Of a stretch of DNA of 64,000 bases, positions 9,519 to 18,168 are shown piece by piece. The DNA is taken from the NCBI RefSeq assembly GCF_900184945.1, contig NZ_FXYF01000015.1:42851-106850 (forward strand), in the 5' to 3' direction. Under the pieces are notes generated by a model that saw only the letters and a list, made by a program, of their open reading frames with translations, was not told the origin of the DNA and searched no databases. Position numbers and translations under genes: made by a program. Origin of the DNA: Antarctobacter aquimaris (lineage in GTDB: Bacteria > Pseudomonadota > Alphaproteobacteria > Rhodobacterales > Rhodobacteraceae). The stretch's first letter is position 1. Each line of letters starts with the position of its first letter.

Positions 9519-11978
9519 TCAGGTGCCGCGCGGCTTGGCCCGCAGCGTCGGATCAGCCTGGGTCGGGTCCTCGGGCCAGGGATGGCGCGGGTACTGCGCG
9601 CGCATGTCCTTGCGCACATCGGCGTAGGAGCCGGCCCAGAACCCCGGCAGGTCCAGGGTGGTCTGCACCGGCCGCTGCGCCGGCGACAGCAGGGTGACCC
9701 GCAGCGGCGTGCGGCCCACCATCGGGTGCGTGGTCTGGCCGAACATCTCCTGCAGGCGCAGGCTGATCTCCGGGTGGTCGCCGGAATAATCGATCGGGAT
9801 CTGTCGGCCGAGCGGCGTGGTGAACTGCGCCGGGACGCCTGCGTCGAGCGCCTGCATCTGGCCCCAGTCGAGCCGCGCGCGCAGCGGTTGCAGCAGGTCG
9901 AAGCGTTTCCAGTCGGCGGCGGTCTTCACGCCGCCGAGGTAGGGCAGCAGCCAGTCCTCGATGCTGTCGAGCAGAGCCTCGGGCGCCATGTCGGGCAGGT
10001 CCTGCCCGGCCTCGCGCGCCAGCGCGACGCGGGCGGTGAAGCGGCGCGCGGCATCCGACAGGGTCAGGCCGAGGTCGCGCACCCCGTCGAGCATGGCGCG
10101 GGCCACGGCATCCTCCGGGGCGTCCTTCCAGATGCGGTCATCGAGGGCGAGCGCGCCGAACCGTTCCTGCTGACGGGCGATCACCCGGCGGTCGCGTTTC
10201 GACCATTCGCAGAGGTCCTGCCACTGGATCTGGTCGGCGAAGAGGTCGCGGATCTCGGCGAGCGAGATGGCGATGGCCTGGCGGATCCTGGCCTCACGCG
10301 GGTTGCCGTCGGTGTCCGTGACCACGATCAGGCGTTCGCCGGCGAGCGGGTCGTGATCGTCCATCACCGCGCCCTTGCCGCCGGACAACTGGTAGCGCGC
10401 GGCCTCGCCCTTGCGGCGCAGGCCGATGCGGTCCGGGTAGGCGAGCGCCGCAAGTTCAGCAGAGGAGAGAGGTGATTTATTTTCAGAGGCTTGGCCGCGT
10501 GTGTTGATAGCCTGCGTCAGGCGGCGCGCCTCGGTGCGGATGCGGTCGAGCGCGGCGCGGTTGATCTGGGCGCTGTGGCGCTCGGCAAACCGGCGCGGAT
10601 CGGCAACCGCCTCGAGCCGCAGGGACAAGTCTGTGGATGCACCTGTGAGTGGATCGCGATCGGACAAGATCGCGGCCAGGTTTACGGCCTTTGGGCCACC
10701 GATTTGCATCATATGGGCAAGTCTCGGGTGCAGCGGCAGGGCGGACAACTCGCGTCCATGCGGCGTGATCCGGTTGTCTGTGTCCAGCGCGCCAAGCATT
10801 CTCAGCAAAGCCTGCGCTTCGGCGAAGGCGCCTTCGGGTGGCGGCGTCAGGAACGGGATCTGCCCCGGTTCCGCGCCCCAGAGCGCCAGTTCCAGCGCCA
10901 GGTTCGCCAGGTCGGCGGATTCGATTTCCGCGGGTGGGAAAGGGCTTAGGCCGCCTTCTTCACCCTTTGTCCAAAGCCGGTAGGCGGTGCCCGGCGCGAC
11001 CCGGCCGGCACGTCCGGCGCGCTGCGTCGCCTCGGCGCGGGTCACACGCTCGGTCACCAGCCGGGACATGCCGGAGCCGGGATCGAACCGCGCGCGGCGG
11101 GCGCGGCCGCCGTCCACCACCACGCGGATGTCCTCGATGGTGAGCGAGGTTTCGGCGATCGAGGTGGCGAGTACCAGCTTGCGGCCTGATGCCTTCGGGC
11201 GGATGGCGGCGCGCTGGGCGGCAAGGTCCATGGCGCCGAACAGCGGGCGCAGGTGGGTGTCGGGCGGCAGGCGGGGCCGCAGCAAGGCCTCGGTGCGGCG
11301 GATCTCGCCCTCGCCCGGAAGGAAGGCGAGGATGCCGCCGTCGGTTTCGGCGTGAGCCGTGAGGATCAGCTCGGCCATGGCTGCGTCGAAACGGGCGCCT
11401 TTTGGCACCGGCCGGGACAACCAGCGGGTGTCAACCGGGTAGGCGCGGCCTTCGGACGTGACAACCGGGGCTGATATAAGGTCGGCAACCGGCTGGGCAT
11501 CCAGCGTTGCGGACATGACCAGCAGGACCAGGTCGTCGCGCAGGGCACCGGCGATCTCGAGGCAGAGCGCAAGGCCAAGGTCGGCGTTGAGCGAGCGTTC
11601 GTGGAACTCGTCGAACAGCACCGCGCCGATGCCTGTCAACTCGGGGTCGGACTGGATCATGCGGGTGAGGATGCCCTCGGTCACGACCTCGATCCGGGTC
11701 GCCCTGGAGGTCTTCGATTCGCCCCGGATGCGGTAGCCGACGGTCTTACCCGGTTCTTCACCCAGCTGTTCGGCCAGGCGCTGGGCGGCGGCGCGGGCGG
11801 CCAAGCGGCGCGGCTCCAGCATGACGATGCGGCCCCTGGTGAGATCCGCTTCGAGCAGGGCGAGCGGGACGCGCGTCGTCTTGCCCGCGCCGGGGGGCGC
11901 TTGCAGGACGGCGCGGCCGTGGCTGCGCAATGCGGCGATCAAGTCAGGCAGGGCGTCGTCGATGGGCAGCGTGGTCAT
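9519..11978 (-). CDS. hrpB: ATP-dependent RNA helicase HrpB
   Basis: An 819-residue DExH helicase. Walker A is APPGAGKTTRVP (residues about 27-38), Walker B is VLFDEFHERS, motif III is VMSATLDAQPV, and the helicase C-terminal domain has SIAETSLTIEDI and TQRAGRAGRVAPG. The helicase-associated region and an HrpB-type C-terminal domain follow, ending near a proline-rich RHPWPEDP typical of HrpB. Length matches the family (about 810-840). The biological role of HrpB is poorly defined in these bacteria. It is divergent from meaB over a 140-bp gap that carries a dispersed repeat. Confidence 0.95.
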   Translation of the reverse strand: MTTLPIDDALPDLIAALRSHGRAVLQAPPGAGKTTRVPLALLEADLTRGRIVMLEPRRLAARAAAQRLAEQLGEEPGKTVGYRIRGESKTSRATRIEVVTEGILTRMIQSDPELTGIGAVLFDEFHERSLNADLGLALCLEIAGALRDDLVLLVMSATLDAQPVADLISAPVVTSEGRAYPVDTRWLSRPVPKGARFDAAMAELILTAHAETDGGILAFLPGEGEIRRTEALLRPRLPPDTHLRPLFGAMDLAAQRAAIRPKASGRKLVLATSIAETSLTIEDIRVVVDGGRARRARFDPGSGMSRLVTERVTRAEATQRAGRAGRVAPGTAYRLWTKGEEGGLSPFPPAEIESADLANLALELALWGAEPGQIPFLTPPPEGAFAEAQALLRMLGALDTDNRITPHGRELSALPLHPRLAHMMQIGGPKAVNLAAILSDRDPLTGASTDLSLRLEAVADPRRFAERHSAQINRAALDRIRTEARRLTQAINTRGQASENKSPLSSAELAALAYPDRIGLRRKGEAARYQLSGGKGAVMDDHDPLAGERLIVVTDTDGNPREARIRQAIAISLAEIRDLFADQIQWQDLCEWSKRDRRVIARQQERFGALALDDRIWKDAPEDAVARAMLDGVRDLGLTLSDAARRFTARVALAREAGQDLPDMAPEALLDSIEDWLLPYLGGVKTAADWKRFDLLQPLRARLDWGQMQALDAGVPAQFTTPLGRQIPIDYSGDHPEISLRLQEMFGQTTHPMVGRTPLRVTLLSPAQRPVQTTLDLPGFWAGSYADVRKDMRAQYPRHPWPEDPTQADPTLRAKPRGT

Positions 11979-12020
11979 GGCGCGCGTTATGCGGCAGGGC
12001 GCGCGGTTTGGGAAGCCGGA

Positions 12021-12071
12021 GCGAGGGGCCAGCCCCTCGCGCTCCCCGAGGTATTTTGCAAACCAAAGAAG
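12021..12071. repeat. Dispersed repeat copy between hrpB and meaB
   Basis: A perfect hairpin GCGAGGGGC-CA-GCCCCTCGC (12021-12040) is followed by CCCCGAGGTATTTTGCAAAC and then CAAAGAA (12044-12070). The second part matches the arms of the element at 4830-4904. Here only one arm is present, between divergent genes, so a terminator role is unlikely and it may be a mobile or structural repeat. Confidence 0.7.
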
Positions 12072-12118
12072 CCCGGGCCGGTCTGGACTTTTGCGCGGGG
12101 GCGCGGGAAGACAGGCGC

Positions 12119-13099
12119 ATGGATATCGACGATCTCAGGACCCGCATTCTGGCGGGCGAACGGCGGGCGCTGGCGCGGGCGATCACGCTGGTCGAAAGCG
12201 GGCGCGCGGATCATCGCGCGCAGGCGCTGGCGCTGCTGGAAGGGCTGAAGGGCCACGGGCGCGAGGCGCTGCGGGTGGGCCTGTCGGGAACGCCGGGGGT
12301 GGGCAAGTCGACCTTTATCGAGGCCTTCGGCATGATGCTGACGGCGCAGGGGCTGAAGGTGGCGGTGCTGGCGGTCGATCCGTCCTCCGCGCGGTCCGGC
12401 GGGTCGATCCTGGGCGACAAGACGCGGATGGAGCGGCTGTCGCGCGATCCGAATGCCTTTATCCGACCCTCGCCGTCGCAATCGCAACTGGGCGGGGTGG
12501 CGCGGCGCACGCGCGAGGCGATCGACCTCTGCGAGGCGGCGGGGTTTGACGTGGTGCTGATCGAGACGGTCGGCGTCGGGCAGTCCGAGACCATGGTCGC
12601 CGAGATGTCGGACCTGTTCCTGTTGCTGCTCGCGCCAGCGGGCGGCGACGAGTTGCAGGGCGTCAAGCGCGGCATCATGGAGATGGCCGACATCCTGCTG
12701 GTCAACAAGGCCGATGGCGACCTCAAGGCAACGGCGATCCGGACCTGTGCGGACTATGCCGGCGCCATGCGGCTGCTGCGCAAGCGGCCGCAGGACCCGG
12801 AGGGGTTTCCCAAGGCGATGACCGTTTCGGCCAAGTCCGAGGACGGGCTGGCGCGGGCCTGGGAGGAAATGCAGGCGCTGGCGGCCTGGCGGCGCGAGAC
12901 CGGGTATTTCGCGGCGCGCCGGGCCGAGCAGGCGCGGCACTGGTTCGAGGCGGAGGTGCGCGAGCGCCTGTTGGCCCGCCTGACCCGCGAACCGGTCAAG
13001 GGCGCGATGCAGGCGCTGGCGCGACAGGTCGAGGCGGGGGGGCTGACGCCTTCGGCGGCGGCCGAGGAATTCCTGCGCGATCATCTCCAGATGGGGTGA
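12119..13099 (+). CDS. meaB: Methylmalonyl-CoA mutase-associated GTPase MeaB
   Basis: A 326-residue G3E/SIMIBI-class GTPase that loads and protects adenosylcobalamin-dependent methylmalonyl-CoA mutase. The P-loop GTPGVGKSTF lies at residues about 60-69, with VLAVDPSSARSGGSILGDKTRM as the typical MeaB block (given here only as the region near residues 82-105), IETVGVGQSE as switch II, and NKADGD as the base-specificity motif. The ATG at 12119 gives the family length; longer starts would read through the repeat. The mutase itself is not in the window. Confidence 0.93.
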   Translation: MDIDDLRTRILAGERRALARAITLVESGRADHRAQALALLEGLKGHGREALRVGLSGTPGVGKSTFIEAFGMMLTAQGLKVAVLAVDPSSARSGGSILGDKTRMERLSRDPNAFIRPSPSQSQLGGVARRTREAIDLCEAAGFDVVLIETVGVGQSETMVAEMSDLFLLLLAPAGGDELQGVKRGIMEMADILLVNKADGDLKATAIRTCADYAGAMRLLRKRPQDPEGFPKAMTVSAKSEDGLARAWEEMQALAAWRRETGYFAARRAEQARHWFEAEVRERLLARLTREPVKGAMQALARQVEAGGLTPSAAAEEFLRDHLQMG

Positions 13100-13131
13100 G
13101 CGCGAGGGGCGTGAGAGTTTGCATCGGGGAC

Positions 13132-13160
13132 TTGACGACTCCGGCGCATGTGCATATGCA
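13132..13160 (+). promoter_or_regulatory. Possible rpmB promoter
   Basis: TTGACG at 13132-13137 and TATGCA at 13155-13160 are separated by 17 bp, upstream of rpmB in a 199-bp gap. The -10 match is weak. A second pair, TTGAAA at 13194-13199 with GATATT at 13216-13221, is an alternative. Confidence 0.35.
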
Positions 13161-13298
13161 CCGTCGAACCAGATTCCGGGCGCCCCCAATTCGTTGAAAA
13201 CGGGCGGCGCCCTTTGATATTGGCAAGGCTGCCTGCGGTCTTGCAAGGATGAGACCGGCGGGGTGCAAGCCTTGCCACCAGTGGATGAGGACGAAGCG

Positions 13299-13586
13299 AT
13301 GTCGCGTGTCTGTGAACTGACCGGCAAAGGCCCGATGACGGGCAACAACGTGAGCCACGCCAACAACAAGACCCGGCGTCGGTATTTGCCGAACCTGAAC
13401 GATGTGACCCTGCAGTCCGAGACGCTGGGCCGTGGCGTCAAGCTGCGCATCTCCGCGCACGCGCTGCGGTCGGTCGATCACCGCGGTGGGCTGGACAAGT
13501 TCCTGGCCAAGGCGAAGGACATCGAGCTGTCCGACCGCGCGCTGAAGGTCAAGAAAGAGATCAAGAAGGCACAGGCCGAGGCCTGA
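13299..13586 (+). CDS. rpmB: 50S ribosomal protein L28
   Basis: A 95-residue basic protein starting [20 protein letters not shown], with the family block [15 protein letters not shown] and the C-terminal [13 protein letters not shown] stretch typical of alphaproteobacterial L28. It is part of the large ribosomal subunit. It stands alone here rather than with rpmG. Only one cysteine is visible, so it is not the zinc-ribbon form. Confidence 0.97.
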   Translation: MSRVCELTGKGPMTGNNVSHANNKTRRRYLPNLNDVTLQSETLGRGVKLRISAHALRSVDHRGGLDKFLAKAKDIELSDRALKVKKEIKKAQAEA

Positions 13587-13689
13587 TCGCCTTCCGAGGG
13601 ACCGTGAGGGCAGCCTCGCACCGCAGGGTGTGGGGCTGTTTCCTTTTGTCGCTTGCGGTGGCGCGTGTGGCGCGCCTATATGCGCAACG

Positions 13690-14040
13690 ATGAGACAATA
13701 CATTCGATCATTCGCAGGTGTTTTGCTCGCGGCCGTGCTGGCCGTGACGGGCCTGTCTGTCGCGCAGGCGCGCGGCCAGGCGGGGCCGGCGGGCGCCTTG
13801 GTGATCTGCCAGGGGCTGACCGTGGTGACCATCCTGGTCGACGCGGAAGGCCAGCCAGTCGAACAGGCGCACGTCTGCCCGGACGCGGCGCTGGCGCTGT
13901 TCGTCCATGTGGGGGACGCGGCTCCGCTGGTGTCTCGTGCCGTGGCCTGGGACGCGATCGCCTGGCCGGGGGCGGACAGTGTGGGAGTTGCGCAGTGGGG
14001 GCAGGCGGCGCGGGCGCGGGGGCCTCCGGTGGTGCTCTGA
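13690..14040 (+). CDS. Exported small protein beside copper chaperone (DUF2946-like)
   Basis: A 116-residue protein with an N-terminal hydrophobic segment (residues about 8-27, ending ARG) that looks like a signal peptide or membrane anchor. The core ALVICQGLTVVTILVDAEG then QPVEQAHVC resembles the DUF2946 pattern of small exported proteins found near copper genes. Its stop is 43 bp before the PCu(A)C copper chaperone gene, so the two probably form one transcript. A protein of similar layout heads the nos operon at 53024. Function is unknown; a role in periplasmic copper handling is inference from position. Confidence 0.65.
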   Translation: MRQYIRSFAGVLLAAVLAVTGLSVAQARGQAGPAGALVICQGLTVVTILVDAEGQPVEQAHVCPDAALALFVHVGDAAPLVSRAVAWDAIAWPGADSVGVAQWGQAARARGPPVVL

Positions 14041-14083
14041 CAGTTCGACGACCCAGACTGACAGAGACCCAAAGGACAAGATC

Positions 14084-14557
14084 ATGACACTGAAGACCCT
14101 TCTGGCCGGCGCCTGTGCGCTGGCACTTTCCACCCCTGCGTTTGCCGACATCCTCGTCAAGGACGCCTATGCCCGCAGCTCCGGCCCCATGGCCAAGGCC
14201 GGTGCCGCCTTCATGGTGATCGAGAACACCGGAAGCGAGGACGATCGCCTTGTCGCCGCCGCCTCGGACAAGGCGGTGCGCGTCGAGTTGCACACCCACA
14301 AGGACATGGGCGAAGGCGTGATGCGGATGATGCAGGTCGAGGAAGGCTTTGCCATCCCGACCGGCGGCACGCACGAACTGATGCGCGGCGGCGACCACGT
14401 GATGTTCATGGGCCTGACCTCGCCCATGCTGGAGGGCGAGACCGTGACCGTCACCCTGACCTTCGAGAAGGCGGGCGAGATCGTGGTGGAGATCCCCGTC
14501 GACCTGGACCGTATGCCCGGGCAGGGCATGGGCCACGGCATGGGCGCGTCGAACTGA
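14084..14557 (+). CDS. Copper chaperone PCu(A)C
   Basis: A 157-residue periplasmic protein. Residues 1-21 form a Sec signal peptide ending TPAFA. The mature domain has the PCu(A)C copper-site pattern: ELHTHKDMGEGVMRMM carries His and Met ligands, and the segment with GGDHVMFMGL carries the later His-Met pair. The C-terminus adds a Met/His-rich tail (MPGQGMGHGMG). The family delivers Cu(I) to the CuA site of cytochrome oxidase; NosZ, encoded in this window, also has a CuA site. It follows the small exported protein gene closely. Confidence 0.92.
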   Translation: MTLKTLLAGACALALSTPAFADILVKDAYARSSGPMAKAGAAFMVIENTGSEDDRLVAAASDKAVRVELHTHKDMGEGVMRMMQVEEGFAIPTGGTHELMRGGDHVMFMGLTSPMLEGETVTVTLTFEKAGEIVVEIPVDLDRMPGQGMGHGMGASN

Positions 14558-14566
14558 GGGGCGGGC

Positions 14567-14585
14567 GGCGGGGGTGAACCCCGCC
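14567..14585. terminator. Bidirectional hairpin
   Basis: GGCGGGG-GTGAA-CCCCGCC lies between the convergent copper chaperone and sirtuin genes and touches the sirtuin stop codon. A hairpin with the same GGCGGGG/CCCCGCC stem occurs at 28276-28293. Confidence 0.6.
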
Positions 14586-15302
14586 CTACCGGAACGACAG
14601 GCGGCGCGCGCCGCCTGTCAGCAGCGCATCGACCCAGGCGGGGACGACCTCGGTCGCCGGGCCGATGTGGTGCCGGGTGAAGGCGCGCGAGACATCGGTG
14701 CGCTCCAAGTTCAGCTCCACCGTTTCGGCCCCGGCCATCGCCGCCTCGACCACGAATCCCGCCGCCGGATAGACCTGCCCCGAGGTGCCGATCGCGGCGA
14801 AGATCGCGCAGCTGCCGAGGTGGTCGGCGATCGCGTCCATCTGGTAGGGCATCTCGCCGAACCAGACGACATCGGGGCGCGTCGCGGGGGCGGCGCAGGC
14901 CGGGCAGGGGTCCGCGGGCGTCATCTCCAGCGGCGCGTCCCAGCGGTGGTCGCAGGCAGCGCAGAGCGCGCCGGCCAGGATCCCATGCATGTGCAACGCC
15001 CGCGCGCCGGCCTTTTCGTGCAGTCCGTCCACGTTCTGGGTGACGATCACCACCTCGCCGGGCCAATCCCGTTGCAGCCGCGCCAGCGCCGCGTGGGCGG
15101 CATTGGGCACCGCTTTGGCCGCCTGTTTTCGGCGGGCGTTGTAGAAGGCATGGACCAGCGCCGGGTCGCGGGCAAAGCCTTCGGGTGTCGCCACGTCTTC
15201 GATCCGGTGCTGGGACCACAGCCCGCCTGCATCGCGGAAGGTTCCCAGCCCGCTTTCCGCCGAAAGCCCGGCGCCGGTCAGGATCACGATCTTGTCGGCC
15301 AT
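14586..15302 (-). CDS. cobB: NAD-dependent protein deacylase (sirtuin)
   Basis: A 238-residue Sir2-family enzyme that removes acyl groups from lysines using NAD. Visible are the NAD motif GAGLSAESGLGTFRD, TQNVDGLHEKAG with the catalytic His in LHMHG, the zinc cysteines CAAC and CPAC (residues about 118-140), VVWFGEMPY, and GTSGQVYPAAGFV. The class III pattern (an Ala/Tyr/Arg acyl pocket) is plausible since YNARRK occurs near residue 54, suggesting desuccinylase activity. It is convergent with the copper chaperone and divergent from the phosphatase gene. Confidence 0.94.
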   Translation of the reverse strand: MADKIVILTGAGLSAESGLGTFRDAGGLWSQHRIEDVATPEGFARDPALVHAFYNARRKQAAKAVPNAAHAALARLQRDWPGEVVIVTQNVDGLHEKAGARALHMHGILAGALCAACDHRWDAPLEMTPADPCPACAAPATRPDVVWFGEMPYQMDAIADHLGSCAIFAAIGTSGQVYPAAGFVVEAAMAGAETVELNLERTDVSRAFTRHHIGPATEVVPAWVDALLTGGARRLSFR

Positions 15303-15348
15303 CTGTCCCCGCTTGTCCTGTTGCGCCCCGGCGGTTTACAGCAGGGGC

Positions 15349-15795
15349 ATGGCCTACCGTATCCTCTTTGTCTGCCTGGGCAACATCTGCCGCTCACCCG
15401 CCGCCGAGGCGGTGGTGCGCAGCAAGGCCGCCGCGCGTGGCGTCGCGCTCGATCTCGACAGCGCGGGGACCGGCGACTGGCACATCGGCAGCCCGCCTTA
15501 CGGGCCGATGCAGCAGGCCGGCGCTGCGCGCGGTTACGACCTGTCGCCGCTCCGGGCGCGGCAGGTGAGCCGGGCGGATTTCGGGCGGTTCGACCTGATC
15601 GTCGCGATGGACGGGCAGAACCTGGCCGACCTGCGCCGCCTGGCAAGGACCGGGGGCGCATCGCTGCGCCTGTTCACCGACTACGCGCCGCAGACCGGCG
15701 CCGACCACGTGCCTGACCCGTATTACACACGGGACTTTGACGGCGCGCTGGACCTGATCGAGGCTTGCGCCGAGGGTTTGCTGGATCAGCTGTAG
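15349..15795 (+). CDS. Low molecular weight protein-tyrosine phosphatase
   Basis: A 148-residue phosphatase. The catalytic P-loop VCLGNICRSP (CX5R) is at residues 8-17, and the general-acid loop DPYYTRDFDGALDLIE lies near the C-terminus. The start at 15349 (MAYRILF) places the P-loop at the usual distance. Its last 10 bp overlap the end of a small minus-strand gene. Members act on phosphotyrosine proteins or small phosphoesters in the cytoplasm. Confidence 0.93.
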   Translation: MAYRILFVCLGNICRSPAAEAVVRSKAAARGVALDLDSAGTGDWHIGSPPYGPMQQAGAARGYDLSPLRARQVSRADFGRFDLIVAMDGQNLADLRRLARTGGASLRLFTDYAPQTGADHVPDPYYTRDFDGALDLIEACAEGLLDQL

Positions 15796-15965
15796 AGCTT
15801 GCGTGCGATGACCCAGGACACCGGCGCGGCGACGACAAAGCCGAGGGCGGCGGCGATCAGGATCGGCGTCAGGGTGTCATACCCTGCGACCAGAACCGCG
15901 ATGATCGCCGACCCGGCGAGCGAGGTGGAAATCAACGAATAGAGAATGCTGGCAAGCCGGAACAT
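15786..15965 (-). CDS. Small two-TM membrane protein, 59 aa
   Basis: The frame starts MFRLASILYSLISTSLAGSA and ends RKLYS followed by TGA, with two hydrophobic segments (residues about 5-25 and 32-52). The protein looks like a short roseobacter protein that I recall being mislabelled CTP synthetase in databases; nothing in it resembles that enzyme. Its 3' end overlaps the phosphatase gene tail-to-tail by 10 bp. Function is unknown. Confidence 0.7.
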   Translation of the reverse strand: MFRLASILYSLISTSLAGSAIIAVLVAGYDTLTPILIAAALGFVVAAPVSWVIARKLYS

Positions 15966-16107
15966 GGGGCTCTCCCGTCAGGTTGTCCTTTGCCAGTCGC
16001 ATAGGGGAATCGGAATGGGTCGGCCTTGATCCAGGTCAGCCAATCCTTGATCGTATCGCGGGTGTCACGTAGTGTCACACCATCTTCCTCAAACCATTGG
16101 ATCACAG

Positions 16108-16977
16108 ATGCGCAACGTCGTTTTCCTGTCGGTCTGCGCACTGGCCGTCGCGGCCTGCGACACGACGCAATATCTGGCCCAGAGCAGCCGCTCTGAGGCG
16201 CCCGAGATTTCCTGTCTGACCCGGCCGCAAGGCGGCTGTACCTTCAGCCTGTCGCCGCTGCGTGTCCTGAACGAGCCGGTCGAAATCCCCAAGCGCCCGT
16301 ACAAGTTCTTTCCCACGGCAGAGCCGCTGCGCTTTGTCGATGCGCAGGGCGTCGACTGGACCGCGCCCGCCCGGACACTGACCGACGGCGCCTCGATCCC
16401 CACGATCTTCGTGGCCATCGTCGGCGATCCGACCTCGCCCAACTACATCAACGCGGCTGCGGTGCACGATGCCTATTGCGGCGTCGGCAACGAGAAGGGG
16501 CCGAACTTCCGGCGCGCCAAGTGGCAGGATGTGCACGTCATGTTCTATGACGGCCTGATTGTCGGAGGCACGGACGAAGTCCGCGCCAAGATCATGTTCG
16601 CGGCGGTCTGGCTGGGCGGTCCGCGCTGGGCCGAACCCTCCGGCGCGGTCGTGTCGACCCAGGGCCAGGCGGCGGGGCGGGGCGTGGCCTATGTCAACCA
16701 GCTGGAGCGGGTGCCGGTCTGGCGCATGCAGGAGGCCATGCGCAGGGCCAAGGCCTATATCGAGGGCAACCGGCCCAGCCTGCCGCGATTGATCCGCTTT
16801 CTCGAGACCGAGGAGCGCCGCATGCTGGAAGAGACCTTTGGCCTGGTCGATGACGAGAATGGCGCGTGGACCTATCAGCCCCCGACCCCAGAAGAAGGGC
16901 ACGAAGGCGGCGGAGTGGGCGGTCTTGCTCCGGCGGCGGGCGCGGTGGGCAACCCCGGATCGCCCGGCTCGATCTGA
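16108..16977 (+). CDS. DUF1353 lipoprotein
   Basis: A 289-residue protein with an N-terminal lipoprotein signal (MRNVVFLSVCALAVAAC, cysteine at 17), so it is probably anchored in a membrane facing the periplasm. The core matches DUF1353: TLTDGASIPTIF, then INAAAVHDAYCG. The C-terminus is Gly/Ala-rich. A longer in-frame start at 16072 has no advantage. DUF1353 proteins occur in phages and chromosomes and have no known function. Confidence 0.8.
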   Translation: MRNVVFLSVCALAVAACDTTQYLAQSSRSEAPEISCLTRPQGGCTFSLSPLRVLNEPVEIPKRPYKFFPTAEPLRFVDAQGVDWTAPARTLTDGASIPTIFVAIVGDPTSPNYINAAAVHDAYCGVGNEKGPNFRRAKWQDVHVMFYDGLIVGGTDEVRAKIMFAAVWLGGPRWAEPSGAVVSTQGQAAGRGVAYVNQLERVPVWRMQEAMRRAKAYIEGNRPSLPRLIRFLETEERRMLEETFGLVDDENGAWTYQPPTPEEGHEGGGVGGLAPAAGAVGNPGSPGSI

Positions 16978-17463
16978 GGTCCGGTCCGCGCAGGGCGCGC
17001 GCGGGATTGGTGGTCAGGCGTCGTTGCGACGGTCAAGCCGCGCGGGCAGCAATCAGCGCAGTCCATGTGGCGCCGGCCAGCGGACACGGGCGGCGCGCGC
17101 CTCTCAGCAAGGGGCCGTGCAGCTCGCGGGCCAGGGGGCACTGCGCCCGGGTCAAGGTCGAGTTCGACCAGCATGAGCCTGCGGGTGGACATGCAAAGGC
17201 TGGACTTCGGCCATCTCTTGAAACGGTCGTGATATCCCGCCCACCCGAGCTGCCAGGCCCTGCCCACGCCTGGGTGCGGCGGTCTGCCGGGGTGGGGCAT
17301 CTGGCTGCGCGTCGATTTGCGGATCCAGTGGCGGACTTCCGGGTGTCTCGACCCATTGCCCTGATTTCGAACAGAAAACGGTCTGATCAGCGCCTCCCGT
17401 CCCCCGCAACTCACGGTGGCGGATCCCCGTAGGTGGAGCGCCGGTTGGCTTAAACTCCGCAAA
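16978..17463. other. Gene-free stretch upstream of an FNR-type box
   Basis: This stretch has no reading frame with recognisable content, no tRNA and no strong hairpin that I can see. It ends at the FNR-like box at 17464. Confidence 0.5.
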
Positions 17464-17477
17464 GCTGATCCGGATCA
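17464..17477 (+). promoter_or_regulatory. FNR/NnrR-type box
   Basis: CTGAT-CCGG-ATCAA differs by one base from the TTGAT-N4-ATCAA consensus of the FNR family. It lies 66 bp upstream of the 17544 gene, a suitable place to activate that gene and the cytochrome c that follows under low oxygen. Confidence 0.55.
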
Positions 17478-17543
17478 AGGCGGGGTCGGTACGCGCCGGG
17501 TTACCCTGAACCCATGCTGATTTCAGGCCTTTGGGGGGGAGCG

Positions 17544-17819
17544 ATGATCACGCTGGACGATATCGAGGACATGACCTGTCTCACACGCGAAGAGATCGAG
17601 GCCGTGGCCGAACTGGGCCATCTGCCCGAGGTCAACGCGGCCTGCCTGGCCGACTACATCATGCATCAGCACCACGGGCCGGCGCGGGTGCAGGAGATGA
17701 TCTGCGAGGACATCCGCGCGGCCTTGCACCGGGGGGACAAGACGCACGTGCGGGAGCTTTACGGCGTGCTGCACCACTTCCTCAAGGAGCACCCCGATGC
17801 CGCCCGGGGCGCCAGCTAG
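17544..17819 (+). CDS. Small cytoplasmic hypothetical protein
   Basis: A 91-residue soluble protein beginning MITLDDIEDMTCLTREEIEA, preceded by a strong ribosome-binding site (ggggggga). It is His-rich in the middle (YIMHQHHGPARV) and near the end (GVLHHFLKEH). An alternative start at 17514 would add ten residues but has no ribosome site. I do not recognise the family. It lies downstream of the FNR-type box and 39 bp before a cytochrome c gene, so it is probably induced with it under low oxygen; the His residues could bind metal or haem, which is speculation. Confidence 0.7.
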   Translation: MITLDDIEDMTCLTREEIEAVAELGHLPEVNAACLADYIMHQHHGPARVQEMICEDIRAALHRGDKTHVRELYGVLHHFLKEHPDAARGAS

Positions 17820-17858
17820 GGCGCGGACAGGGCTCTGCCAGCGCAAGGAGGAGAGACC

Positions 17859-18164
17859 ATGACCCGATGGATGATGACAGCGGCCCTTGTGCTTGCGCTC
17901 GCCGGAGCGGCTCAGGCGCAGGACGTGGCCGAGGGCCGGGCGCTGGCCGAGGAGTTCTGCGCCCGCTGCCATGACATCGAAGACGGCGGCGCGATGAAGA
18001 CCTATCCGCCGAGCTTTGACTCGATCGCGCTTTTCCGATCCGAGGAGCAGATCCGCGCAAGGATCATCTTTCCGGACCTGCACACATCCATGCCGCAGTG
18101 GGGGACGTTTCTGGACATGGGCCAGGTCGCGGACGTGACGGCCTACATCCTGTCGCTGGAGTAA
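17859..18164 (+). CDS. Small periplasmic c-type cytochrome
   Basis: A 101-residue protein with a signal peptide (residues 1-20, ending AAQAQ), one haem-attachment motif CARCH at about 34-38, and a likely distal Met in HTSMPQWG near residue 78. Length and layout fit a class I monohaem cytochrome c that carries electrons in the periplasm. A clear ribosome site (aaggagga) precedes it. With the preceding gene it probably forms an FNR-controlled unit. Its redox partner cannot be told from the sequence. Confidence 0.9.
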   Translation: MTRWMMTAALVLALAGAAQAQDVAEGRALAEEFCARCHDIEDGGAMKTYPPSFDSIALFRSEEQIRARIIFPDLHTSMPQWGTFLDMGQVADVTAYILSLE

Positions 18165-18168
18165 GCGG

